Of a DNA stretch of 64,000 bases, positions 45,038-55,018 are shown piece after piece. The stretch is from the NCBI RefSeq assembly GCF_918797505.1, contig NC_092795.1:26399131-26463130 (forward strand). Reading direction: 5' to 3'. This DNA comes from Bemisia tabaci. Its lineage: Eukaryota; Arthropoda; Insecta; Hemiptera; Aleyrodidae. Numbering within the stretch: the first letter of the stretch is position 1; every line of letters begins with the position of its first letter. The notes beneath the pieces were generated by a model that did not search any database, was not told where the DNA came from, and worked only from the letters and a program-made list of their open reading frames with translations. Both the position numbers and the translations under genes were made by a program.

Positions 45038-45120
45038 ACCCGCTGTATGACCAAGTCATCGCCTTTTTTCATAGTTAGTTTTAATGTCACTATAATAATC
45101 CAGGGCCGGATTCACCTACT

Positions 45121-45200
45121 TGCCGCCCATGGGCCGCCTATATTTTGCCGCCCATGGGCCGCCTATATTTTGCCGCCCATGGGCCGCCTATATTTTGCCG
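45121..45200. repeat. Three tandem 25-bp repeats inside hAT MITE
   Basis: TGCCGCCCATGGGCCGCCTA plus TATTT starts at 45121, 45146 and 45171; a fourth start at 45196 is cut to TGCCGCCCCC. Copies 1 and 2 of the MITE have one unit, so this is a local expansion. Confidence 0.95.
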
Positions 45201-45483
45201 CCCCCTTCTCATTCGTTTTGAAACTCGATAAAAACCATCAAATGAACGTGCCAGCGGAGGAAAGGTGCATAAGACGCATTTACTCGTGTTGAACACATAT
45301 TCTTTGGGAAAGCCGTGTAAACACTACTAGCAAAAGTTCACGAAACTTTGACTGAAAGTTAAGTTCCGTAAACCTATCTCTGTATGTGGACAAGGCCTTC
45401 CATTCATAAGAAATGAACGAAAAAATTATGAAAGAACAAACATAAATGTGGTTCAATGATTTTAACTTCCGCCACCGCGCTGC

Positions 45484-45615
45484 GCACCGTGTTGGACGCA
45501 ATGCGTAAAGTATTCACGCAGTCTTGCAGGCGCTATCCGTTTCACGCTGACCGCAATAACCGCATTATGTTTGATGCAATGCGTGAAGTATTCGTGCAGT
45601 CTTGTAGGCGCTAAT
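45484..45615 (-). repeat. X module, two units inside hAT MITE
   Basis: ACGCAATGCGTAAAGTATTC and GATGCAATGCGTGAAGTATT begin the two units; each ends near GCGCTA. Confidence 0.8.
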
Positions 45616-46018
45616 GTGTGTTACATGCCGATCGCCGCGCCGAGGGCTTCTCCTTTTCATCTCAAGTCCTCGTTATCATTTCTCTCTAAGTCGCGCCGTT
45701 CTAGGCCAAATTGCATGTTTGGTTTCTCTCGAAACTCGACTTATTGTGCTGTCTGTTGTATCACTAAGAGACTACAAAATTAGAAATTACTGTACTCTCA
45801 GGAAATGAGAGAATTTGTCGCCTTTCTTGTTTGTAATTTTGTTTTTATGAATCCGGGTTTTTTTTATTTATACCTACACTTTAAAAAATTGCAAATTTTT
45901 GCCGCCATGGGCCGCGGTTCATGTGGCCACCCCCTGAATCCGGCCCTGTAATAATCAGGCTCTGTTCCGATTCCGTGACCAGCGCAACTGACCCATTCCT
46001 CAGCATAAGTGCTCTAAA

Positions 46019-46144
46019 GGTCCAGTTACACGATCAAATTGAGCCATCAAATTGGGCCTCTCATTGGTCGCATCCTCACCTCAGGTCTTTTTCCATCAAT
46101 CAGAGCTTCAATGTGACGGCTCAATTTGATCGTGTAACTGGACC
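46019..46144. mobile_element. Short MITE, TTACACGATCAAATT ends (family K)
   Basis: GGTCCAGTTACACGATCAAA with TTGAGCC mirrors GGCTCAATTTGATCGTGTAA with CTGGACC. 126 bp. The same terminal word is used by 46786-47067 and appears in the 61.0-61.25 kb region. Confidence 0.85.
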
Positions 46145-46743
46145 ATAAACTGGACTTTTACCAACCGCTGTCAGCATTTCGCTCGTCAGCGCGCAAACGT
46201 CTGGCGCACATGTCGCTACTACAACTGCGGGTGCGTCTGTCACCGGTCTCGGCATCGCAGCACTCAACAGTGTTTGATGAGTGGTGCTTGCGCGGTGCAC
46301 GGCTCAGCGACGCAAAATGAGTGTTAATTGTGTTCCTCAAGCATCCTCCGCGCCCCTACCGAGTCCACTCGACACTCGAGCAGTGTTGCCGAGGCTTACG
46401 CTAAAATTCACCTATTCCTCATTGGTTCGGTTTAAAATTGGGGTATTATTTCATATTTATCGATCGTGAATGATTGCTAAGTGGGCAAGTGCGTCGCCGC
46501 GGTCGCACGGCGGGTCTGGTTTGAAACTCGCCGCAAACACTCGATCTGTTACAGTTTCTCCACTCCTCCTTAATTCTTGCCTGATTGAAAGCTCCCGCAC
46601 TCGCCCTCTCGCGCTGCACTTTTCAGAAACAGTCCAAGTATGTCAATTGTGATGTTGCGAATTCTCCGTAAATTTCATCATTTAGAATCGAGCGCAGGGA
46701 CAGTATTAACAGAGACCCCGCTCGACTATTTTCCTTTCAGTAG
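46145..46743. other. Intergenic DNA; GC patch 46150-46520
   Basis: No protein family signature; unremarkable otherwise. Confidence 0.4.
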
Positions 46744-47111
46744 AAAAGGTGCTTTCAAAATTCAACGCTCAGATTTTCATAATGACCTGATTACACGATC
46801 AAATTCCCGTCAAATTCCAATCAAATGGTGACTGGTGCGCACCATCTACCATCGAATTTCTGCGGCCTGCAAAAATTTGATAATAGATGATGGAGCTGTG
46901 GGGCTCATCCTTCATCTGATTTTCACACAACCGTGCTTATTTCATGCTTATTTCAATCAACACGCTGTTTTAATTAATTTTACTCATCAATTTAGATAAC
47001 TCTCGACCGCCATCTTGGTCATCATTTTGATCGGAATTTGACGGGAATTTGATCGTGTAACAGGGCCATAAAAGGTGCTTTCCAAAGTCAACGCTCAGAT
47101 TTTCATAACGA
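46744..47111. mobile_element. Family K element bracketed by 42-bp direct repeats
   Basis: The element at 46786-47067 has ends ACCTGATTACACGATCAAAT and its mirror ATTTGATCGTGTAACAGGG, with a second inner pair of CCGTCAAATTCC type. The 42 bp before it (46744-46785) and after it (47070-47111) are direct repeats, 39 of 42 identical, beginning AAAAGGTGCTTTC and containing CAACGCTCAGATTTTCATAA. Such a long duplication is not a normal target site; a tandem duplication or unequal exchange is more likely. Confidence 0.8.
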
Positions 47112-47502
47112 GTACTGATGACAAAAGAGTTCAGCGATTAGTTATTCAATCCTAACTCAATTTGCGAAAGCCCGTGAAAACATGGTCACGCCGACTATCA
47201 CCAGTCATCATCGGGCGAAATTTACTTGATATTTTGCTCAATAAGTTGTTCTGAAGGCGAATAGTAGCGTTGGTCTTCTAGCCTTACATATTGTGTCTGA
47301 TCGAGTAGAACAAAGAATAAAGAAAATACGCTGCGCAAAGTTTTGGCGAAGCTTTTTGGAGAGAGGCTCTCTCAGAGAATCTCGGCTCCAGATGCCCTGC
47401 AGCCTTATACGGGGGCGAATATTGAAAAAAAATCCATGAAACAATATGTCAGACTTAATCACACTGATTGGTGACACAAAGCTTTCTGACGTCAGTCTGC
47501 TA
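47112..47502. other. Intergenic DNA, no gene seen
   Basis: No recognised frame. Contains TGACGTCA at 47487-47494. Confidence 0.45.
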
Positions 47503-47653
47503 CGGTGGCAAGGCATGAATGATCGATTATCGATATTTTCCCCATTGGAAGCTATGGTAAAAATCGATTATTAAACCGTTCGTTGCGAATACTCTGTTAA
47601 TCGATCCCTTTCCATAGGTTTAAATGACAGATCCAAAGCACGCAACGCCACTG
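47503..47653 (-). mobile_element. hAT-like MITE, family W (copy 2)
   Basis: The right end, read inward, is CAGTGGCGTTGCGTGC; the left end is CGGTGGCAAGGCATG. Flanks GTCTGCTA (47495-47502) and GTCTGGTA (47654-47661) match at seven of eight bases, an 8-bp hAT-type duplication. The interior has ATCGATTATTAAACC and CCATAGGTTTAAATGACAGA. Homologous to 31085-31234 in the opposite direction. Confidence 0.8.
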
Positions 47654-49096
47654 GTCTGGTACCGGTTCAGGTTATGTGAACACAGCTGGATACAATAATG
47701 GAAAATTTGCCTAGTTGCGAGCCGAACGACAAAATGTACTACATGTTGAGACAAGGAAATACTATTTCTGGCTCATTGTAGGAACAACATATGTGACATT
47801 ATTTTTCCCACACCGATGTGTACTTTATGGATGAGCCAGAAACAGTGGCTCATAATGGCAAAATGTAGTCATAATATTTTCGGTTTTGGTGAGTAACAAG
47901 CGCTTCTATGAATTTTAACCGTCATGACCGTTGTAAACCGTTTTTTGTTTCGATAACAGCAGCCATCACTATAATAGAAAAACTGCAACGCTGGAATAGA
48001 CATAAGTTCTTTTTATACGGAGGGAGGTCATGTAACATTCCTCTTGAGCCGTTAAATCCTTTTTAATTCGATTTTACCCTCTCGACAACCGAAGGCCCTC
48101 GTAAGTCTCCGCACTATGTGCGTGAATACAATTTACTCATATTTTCGTCAACATTGTTTCCTGAGTCCTTCAACTAATTTCGACCATTTGTTTCTGCTCT
48201 GAAGTTCTGCATGCCTCCCTCTCCCATCATTCCCTTATTTCCACCCCTTTTGATTTTTTCAAACTTTCGAATCGTTTTTCCATCCTCGAATCTTTATGAC
48301 AGTCCTACATATTATTTCATAATTCCCTTCGTCTAAATCTGATTATTACATAGTTTTCAAATATTTATAAGTAATTTTTTTTTTTTAAAACAAGATCCAT
48401 ACAATTTACGTTAAAATTATCCAAGTTTGAAATGATCTCTTTCTCCCGATGCCAAAGGACATTCTGGTCCTTGAAAAAAAACCAGTATACATCTGTCCAA
48501 AAAGCGTCATTGAGAAAAATAAAAATGTTGATGCAAAGGTTTTCATTGAAGTAGCTAGGGATCTCCTCAAATTAATTGAGATAAAATGAGACAAGAAGTC
48601 GGAAAAAATAAAATATTATTAGAATCACGCAACGTATAAAGTCTCTTTTCAAAATCACTTTTAATGAACCTCATATCTAGCTCTTTTATTCCGAAAAACG
48701 GCAGACCTACAATGAACGCCTCCTTAGCCCTGTAAGGTGGACCTAATATGGTTCTCCCTGAATAGAGAAACTTCGTTTTATGGATTTTACATTTAAGCGC
48801 AACGCGTATTACGTCATCTGGTCGCAGTCGCACTGAGTCTGAGTGTTAGGAATGCCAGCGCGCCTTCTGTTTTCTAATATGCAGCACGGCCAACAGCTGA
48901 ACACGAATAGTTGTATTCAGGGGCATCATGTATCGGCCGTGCGTATATGGCGTACGGTCCGAGATTAGAGTATTGATTGTGGCTGTTCCAAATTTTCCCA
49001 AATCCTAACCTTAGGTTGCAAGAACTTTTGAAACTTTTGAATTACACCCGTGATTCGTTAAAATCGTCCTTATGACGATATACACATAGATCACCA
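47654..49096. other. Intergenic DNA, mostly featureless
   Basis: 47690-47885 has a loose inverted pair around GCCAGAAACAGTGGCTCATA and TTTCTGGCTCATTGTAGG with CAAAATGTA words, likely an old MITE. 48855-48950 carries a diverged FB1 core annotated separately. No gene. Confidence 0.45.
48855..48935 (+). repeat. Strongly diverged FB1-core-like copy
   Basis: Complement reads GCATGATGCCCCTGAATACA then ACTATTCGTGTTCAGCTGTT, GGCCGTGCTGCATATTAG and AAGGCGCG. It keeps the order ACAACTATTCGT, CCGTGC, GCATAT, GAAGGCGCG seen in the other copies. Confidence 0.5.
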
Positions 49097-49324
49097 AAGT
49101 ACAGACTCGTGTATTTCCGTCTGCGACGTCGCAGACATTTGAGAAGTGGTCAACTCAATTCCTTGAAAACTTCCTTGACTTTTCTGCTCTATTTGTAGAA
49201 TTTTCCGTATAAATTTGAAGCTATATAATTTAATTCTTTTTCTTTTCCGGAAAAATAAAATAGGAGCGGAGATTTTGAAACACCGCACTAGAGATACGTG
49301 GTTTCGCATTTAGTCATCGATATG
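49097..49324. mobile_element. MITE, family U (copy 2)
   Basis: CGTGTATTTCCGTCTGCGAC near the left, and AATAGGAGCGGAGATTTTGA, AACACCGCACTAGAGATACG, TGGTTTCGCA at the right. Ends are less matched than in 53737-53992. Confidence 0.6.
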
Positions 49325-50052
49325 TTATGGATCTCCTTAAACCTTCTCTTAATCACAATGTTAATCAAACGGTCTAAGGAGTATTTGATTCTATTTATGT
49401 TTAATTAAAATTTTAAGTTAAGTCAAACTAATAATTTTCCATATCCTAATTAAATTTAGTGGTTTAAATTTCAAGGAATAGGTTTGAACTTAAAATTAAA
49501 TTTACAATTTAACTCTTCTATCAGGCGCTTTATTTATTAAGATTGGGAACTGTTTAAGGACGATTATGACCCGAAGAAAAAGTGCTGTCACAATATCGGA
49601 GGCTTCCGCGAAAATTTACGACGTATTTCATCCGACAATTTGCAAGGGGATGACGCTCCTTTCATCCGAATACCTCCCTCCATGACCGACTCGCCGGGGC
49701 CGTCTTTCAATAAACGCGAGACCCGGGCACCGAGCTTAGCGCGACATTAGCGGCAATTATCGCTTCAAAGTGTCTCGGCGACGCCCGAGCTTGCGAAAGC
49801 TGCCACGGCCCGGGTGATAAATGAAAGTCCGTCGCAGCGGAGAGCGGAACCGGCTCTGCGTGGCGCTCGACGCGCGCCAAAAAAAAAGGGAACCCCGGGC
49901 TGGAAATCAGTGCCGTAATGGTGGGAAGCCTCACGCCACGGGCCATGGGCGACGCACACTGGATCCAGTCAACAAGAGAGGTCGGACAAAATGTGGAACC
50001 TTTAAACGCTTATAACTCCGTTTATGCAAAACTTTGAGGTTCTAAAAGTTGT
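49325..50052. other. Intergenic DNA; GC island 49600-49960
   Basis: The island has TAGCGGCAATTATCGC, GTGATAAATGAAAG and GGCCCGGGTG words, and overlapping minus-strand frames with no domain. Composition and words fit a conserved non-coding element; inference only. Confidence 0.4.
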
Positions 50053-50650
50053 TTCATTGGTTTCCTCTAGAGTACCTATCTAGGGAGAGTATGGACAACT
50101 CGAAATATGTAGCTCTTAGGGCCCAAAAGGGTAAGTAACCTTTGAAAACGAAAAATGAGGCCTCATCTGTAACAATGGCGGATGTGAAAAATTATCTTTT
50201 CGAAACTCGCTTAAAAAACTGTTTTGTTCACACAAAAATGTAATATGTTCGACTCTGGCATAATGTACAGATCTCGAGGATCACATCTCAAGTATTTTCT
50301 CAAAATTTTCTCGATGCCAAAACAGTTTTTTGAATGTGTTTCGAAAAGGTAATTTTTCACAACCGCTATTGTTACATATAAGTCCTCAAATGTCACTGAC
50401 AATCAGACTCCAATATCAAACGGAAATAAACAAGAAAATTCATAAGTAAGCATTCCTCCGCAAAAATGAGTAAGTTTATGCGAAAATCAAGTCAAGTACG
50501 TGCTTTACCAACGACAGTTCCCATTACTCTGGATAATTTGAATTCATAGATTGCCTACCCTCTTGGGGTCTAAGAGCTCCATCACCTAACCTCAAAATTT
50601 TCAACATGTCCATACTCTCCCTGTATGGGTACTCTAGTTTCCTCATGAAA
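50053..50650. mobile_element. Foldback element, family F (copy 2, long arms)
   Basis: Outer ends GGTTTCCTCTAGAGTACC and TAGGGAGAGTATGGACA (50058-50098) mirror the right side at about 50604-50648. Second arms: GTAGCTCTTAGGGCCCAAAA near 50109 and its partner near 50555-50580. Inner arms: GGATGTGAAAAATTATCTTT with TCGAAAC (about 50179) mirrors TTTCGAAAAGGTAATTTTTC near 50339-50358, with AAAAAACTGTTTTG on both sides. About 600 bp that folds over most of its length. Confidence 0.85.
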
Positions 50651-52470
50651 ATTTCTTCTAAGAGCACCCCTTGAAATTTAAAATGTGACGGACATATCAA
50701 AATTTGCAGATTTAGTCAAAAATTTATGTGCGACCTCTCTAATTGACTCCGTCCACTGTGCGACGGGCGACGGGCGACGGCGAGGGGGAAAAATAATAAA
50801 GACGCGGGATGAGTGAATCGGGCGCGTATGAATACACCTAACGAAGATGAACACGCAGTTAAAAAGAGAGAGAGGGGAGATCTCTTGTTTACGCGCTTCA
50901 ATGACCTCGGCTTCGCTCTAATAATTGAGCTGCCATTATGTCGCCGCTCCTCCGATATTGATACTCTCGCCACTGTGAGAGCGCAGCGAGAGAGAGAAAG
51001 ACAGAGGGCGGAAAACGAAGGGTGGCCTCCTGGAAAAATGTTAGGGAGAGAGAAAGATTTTTATGGATTTAAAGGGGGGATGTTGGGCTAGGTGGAAAAT
51101 TTGAGAGAAAGAAAGAGAGAGATCGAGAGGGAAAGAGTGAGCAAGGCCGAGGAAGATGAAGGAAGGAGATGAAAAGAGGGATGCTTGCGATAGGGATGAA
51201 GCGACTTTCAGTGCACGGGCAAAGTACGACAATTTTTTTTATAGTAGTAAAGGAGCGTGACGTATATTGTATATGTAGTGAGTGTAACGTAGAAGGCGAG
51301 AGAAAGAATGGGAAAGGAGAAAAATTGCCATGAAATGAGCTGTGATAAAGAAAGGGAGTATCTGTGACCCAAGCAGTCAAAATTTAGAACAAGGGGGAGG
51401 AGATTGACAGAGAGAAAATTTGAAAGAGAGGGGTGGCATAAAACGGGGACTCAAAGAAATGTTGATACTTCCTGCTTTCAAAGTTAAGAATGCAAAAAAT
51501 TGAAAATATGAAACATTAAAGATTCGAGTTACTTAGTCTGATTATGGGCCAAAAACTGGGTTATCATGAAAATATTATTACAGGAAAAATCAAGAGTCAA
51601 AAAAATTAGTTGCTTTGCTACGCTTTATATTTTGTTTTCTAAAATAGTACAATATTGTGTCAGTAGGAATTGAACTGATATCAGCAAATTTTTTACCTGT
51701 CCCTACTTGTCATTTGCAGCAGGAACATGCTACATCGTCGAGTTAAAAGAGCGTAAAGGCACTGATAAAGCCTCGTAGATGCGTGTTTGTTACTATTCGC
51801 GCGATCCATCGTCAAAACATTGACTACGCGGGCAGGGGATGATCGCCCTTGTTGCTCAACATCGTTTCTCGAACGTAAGGGCCTAACTGACTTTTTATTT
51901 GAGCCCTATTGTCCATACAGCTCCATACTTTCCAAGGCTCGCGCTAAAATTGATTCATGCCCCTACGACCGCGAAGTTACGACGCGAGAGGTAGGGGTGC
52001 GCGGCTCGTGGGGTCGCCGTCGCAACTCGTCCGGCTCATAAATTTCGACATTATCAATTGTCGTGCCTTTTTATTATCCCTTGTTGGTGTTTGGATAAAT
52101 CATCGCGCCGTGTCGCATCATCCTCGAGCCGAAGCATATTTTGTCAACAGATTACAGCGCCAGGGGGTGGCCCGCGATCGGTTTAATTGTTATCCGCGCG
52201 TGGGATCGCCCCTCCCCCCCCCCCCCCACATTCTTCCGTGATTAAGTGGATTTTTTCGGCGGCGGTGATTTAGTGAGTCGGCGATTCGGCGCACTCAATT
52301 GTTCGCAGGTTACGTTCGAGTGCCCGGCCACTTTCGCACGAGTGTAAATAAACGTCGCGGGGGGTCGAGTGTGACCCCGCGACCCCGCGCTTCGCGGTCT
52401 TCCCACAACCTCCGCGATTGAGACATCGCAAATTGGACCGTGACTTCGGCCTCGCCGCGCTTTTGTGTTC
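50651..52470. other. Unassigned DNA; GC islands 50730-51010 and 51780-52470, GA-rich middle
   Basis: 50860-51470 is rich in GAGAGA/GAAAG words (GAGA-factor-like, or simple repeat). 50759-50776 has a (CGACGGG)n patch. 51780-52470 is a long GC island with C-run 52211-52227 and a GACCCCGCG repeat pair (52374-52392) followed by GCGCTTCGC. No recognisable protein. Confidence 0.4.
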
Positions 52471-52745
52471 GGATTCGTTCCGAGGTGTCATCTGGGAGGA
52501 GACAAAATATTTTAGAGCTTACAGCTTTCTATCGCGTGAAAGTTGAAAGAAAAATTCTTCCACTGAATATGTTACACCCCTTTGGCGGAATTGCCCGCAG
52601 TCTCCGGACGGATTCGTTCCGAGGTGTCATCTGAGATGCGACAAATATTTTAGAGCTTACTGCTTTCTATTGCGTGAAAGTTGAAAGAAAAATTCTTCCG
52701 CTGAATATGTTACACTCCGTTGGCGGAATTGCCCAGTCTCCGCAC
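52471..52745. repeat. Tandem duplication, unit about 139 bp
   Basis: GGATTCGTTCCGAGGTGTCA begins both units (52471 and 52610). Both continue through ATTTTAGAGCTTAC, GCGTGAAAGTTGAAAGAAAA and TTGGCGGAATTGCCC, with a few substitutions and small deletions. About 92% alike. Not coding. Confidence 0.9.
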
Positions 52746-52906
52746 TGGGCTATTTCCGGGCAACTTTTTTGTCCCGTCCGTGGACGAGTCACCCCCGTTG
52801 CCCAATCCGCGAACTGGCCGATGTGCTTGCCCATTCGGTGAACTGGACAGCCGGTCCGCGGATTGGCCGGTTAAAAGTAGTGTGAAAATCACGCCAACGG
52901 GTCGCA
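52746..52906. repeat. Short CCGCGAACTGGCC-type repeats
   Basis: ATCCGCGAACTGGCCG, TTCGGTGAACTGGACAG and GTCCGCGGATTGGCCG lie within 65 bp, following CGCACTGGGC. A small degenerate tandem array, unassigned. Confidence 0.5.
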
Positions 52907-53141
52907 CACTGGACAAAAAAACACATTGTATCTAGAGTCCAGAATCTTGAAAACATTGACAAGAAGAAGGACTCTTGATTCTAGCAGATTTAAGCTTAAA
53001 ACAAAAGGAAATCCGCTCAAATTAAGAGGCTTGGCTCTTGAATTATTTAGCTTAAATCTGATTGAATCATGAGCATTTTTTCTTGTCGATGTTTTTAAGA
53101 GTCTGGACTCTAGATCCAATGTGTTTTTTTTTTTCCCAGTG
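52907..53141. mobile_element. Palindromic MITE, family E (copy 2)
   Basis: CACTGGACAAAAAAACACAT to GTTTTTTTTTTTCCCAGTG with the same GATCTAGAGTCCAG-type and TTAAGCTTAAA arms as 9327-9552. No TA duplication is visible. Confidence 0.9.
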
Positions 53142-53465
53142 AACCATTCGGCGAAATTCTCAAAGCGAATCTTGTGTTAATTTTGGAAGTGATACATTAC
53201 GTTGCAGAAAAGAATTGGAAAAAAGATGTACCAGCTACAACCAGAGATGAATTGAGAGAGCGTTGCTTATCCAGAGGTAGTCGCTATGACTACCGTAATA
53301 GGTAGTAACCCTGGTGTTTGCCGTAAAATCCGCAGTATCCGTAGTAACGTCCACGTGAATGATTCTCCGAAAATTGCTTCAACCGCAAATATGGTCGTGG
53401 TGCTCAACACGAGAGAGATATAGAAACACACGGAGAAAGAGGCAAGTATTGATTCCCGGTTATGC
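53142..53465. other. Intergenic DNA, no gene seen
   Basis: Tandem GTAGTAACC/CCGTAGTAACG words at 53300-53350. AACACACGGAGAAAGAGG at about 53423 resembles the ACACGGAGAAAA ends of FB1. Confidence 0.4.
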
Positions 53466-53636
53466 CGGTCGGCGCGAAACGCATAGTGGCGCCTACAAGA
53501 CTGCAGGAATACTTCTCGCATTGCGCCAAACACAGTGCGGTCGCCGCGCGCTGGCTGGTCAGCGCGGAACAAAATTTAGCGCCTACAAGACTGCAGGAAT
53601 ACTTCACGCATTGCGCCTAACACTGTGCGGTCGATG
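53466..53636 (+). repeat. X module, two units outside any MITE
   Basis: GGCGCGAAACGCATAGTGGC with GCCTACAAGACTGCAGGAAT, ACTTCTCGCATTGCGCCAAA, CACAGTGCGGTCG; the second unit starts at 53579 (spacing 90). It is the cleanest copy of the module. It runs directly into half of a family E MITE at TCG, which both sequences share. Confidence 0.9.
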
Positions 53637-53667
53637 TTTTTAAGAGTCTGGCCTCTAGCTCCAATGT

Positions 53668-53720
<53 letters not shown>

Positions 53721-53726
53721 CCAGTG
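53633..53726. mobile_element. Half family E MITE with 52-nt poly(T)
   Basis: GATGTTTTTAAGAGTCTGGC with TCCAATGTG, then 52 T (53669-53720), then CCAGTG. Complete copies have 8-13 T at this spot, so the homopolymer has expanded. Confidence 0.85.
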
Positions 53727-53736
53727 TAACTTTAAA

Positions 53737-53992
53737 TCGATGGTGAAACTCCCAAACCACGTATCTCGGTTTGCGACGTTGTAGACTTCCTGTCATGCAC
53801 TATTTTTTCAAATCGAGATTTACTCAACGCGAATTCTTAAAAACGTCCGTGATTTTCCCTCTCTGTGCGAAGTAAATTCTAGAGAAACTCCAAGGAATGA
53901 TGTTGATTTGTTCTCTTTCAAAAAAATAAAATGGGAGCGGAGATTCTTAAACACCGCAAACGAGATACGTGGTTTGGGAGGTTCACCGTCGA
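53737..53992. mobile_element. MITE, family U (copy 3, best ends)
   Basis: TCGATGGTGAAACTCCCAAA with CCACGTATCTCGGTTTGC mirrors GCAAACGAGATACGTGGTTT with GGGAGGTTCACCGTCGA. 256 bp. AATGGGAGCGGAGATTCTTA near the right is conserved in the three copies. Confidence 0.85.
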
Positions 53993-54752
53993 AATGCAAT
54001 TCGCACGCTAATCAATGATCGTCCCCCACTGATCGACCTCTAGCGAAGTATTCGCGAGAGTTTGATCGAAACTTATGATAAATATCAAAACAATTTACAC
54101 GTTGTGTAAATACATTTTGCAACTCATTTTTTTTTTTATTTTGGCAAAAGTGTTTTAATACTTTGCGAGTTTTTTTTTTTAAATTTTGCTTATGTATCCA
54201 GTGTCTTGAATATGCGTGTTGCAGGTTCAAAAATTGGGGGCTTTTTCGCTTTACAAAGAATAGACTGAGTTGGCTGAATCGCCTCGATGCAACTATTCGT
54301 GTTTCACGGATGTGCGTTTTGCATATCCAAAAATTGAAGGCCCGTTCGCTTTTCTCATTTCTTTAAAGGCGCATGGGACTCGTCAGTCGGAGCACTCGAA
54401 ATACAAAGTACCTATTTAGGGGAAATATTACCAGTTAGTGACGCGAGGCCAGAGTATCAAAGGCCATGAATTGAATCGGTCATTCTTAAAAGACTGACGC
54501 CAGAAATGAAAACACGATAGGCAAACTTTGGAAACTGCAATAATCGATCCGTTTTAACTGTAGTAGATTATATAATAATGTGATTAAATATGAAAACTTC
54601 ATTGCTTTGACATTTCAGAGCTCTGAAATGTATAACGGGCCCATTACAAGATTTTTTGACTATTTTTCTCGAATAATAATTTCTGATCCTCAAGTCTTTT
54701 TTAGAACGACCTATTCAAGTCGGTGATTATCTCGACCTACTACTTCATTGAT
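53993..54752. other. AT-rich DNA with two FB1-core-like remnants
   Basis: 54190-54245 (AGTGTCTTGAATATGCGTGT, GCAGGTTCAAAAATTG) and 54282-54345 (CGATGCAACTATTCGTGTTT, CACGGATGTGCG, GCATATCCAAAAATTGAAGG) keep the core order. No gene. Confidence 0.5.
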
Positions 54753-55018
54753 TGGATTGCATTTCGCAAAAAGGAACCAGGAGCATTGCAATGCTGCTAA
54801 GATTGTGCAACTTCTCTTGTCTTAGAAGAAAAACCTGACTATCTATAAACAGTTTCTATTTTACTCGCTAAAAACTGTAAAATTAAGACAAAAATTACTC
54901 TGTAAATTTCATGTTTTTTCAGGAATTCAATAGTTGTATTGCAATGGATGAAGTTGCACAATCTTAGCAACATTGCAATGCCCTGGTTCCTTTTTGCAAA
55001 ATGCAATCCAATTGTGAG
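54753..55018. mobile_element. Foldback element with 66-bp arms
   Basis: ATTGGATTGCATTTCGCAAA with AAGGAACCAG and GCATTGCAATGCTGCTAAGA (54753-54819) mirrors TCTTAGCAACATTGCAATGC and GGTTCCTTTTTGCAAAATGC with AATCCAAT (about 54951-55014). Arms about 90% alike. Non-coding. Confidence 0.85.

Larger units (their letters stand above)
45101..45948. mobile_element. hAT-type MITE, family D (copy 3)
   Basis: CAGGGCCGGATTCACC to GAATCCGGCCCTG, flanked by a perfect 8-bp duplication TAATAATC (45093-45100, 45949-45956). The left part contains three 25-bp repeats (from 45121, 45146 and 45171). The middle has two X-module units. Near-identity of the rest to copy 1 suggests fairly recent spread. Confidence 0.95.
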
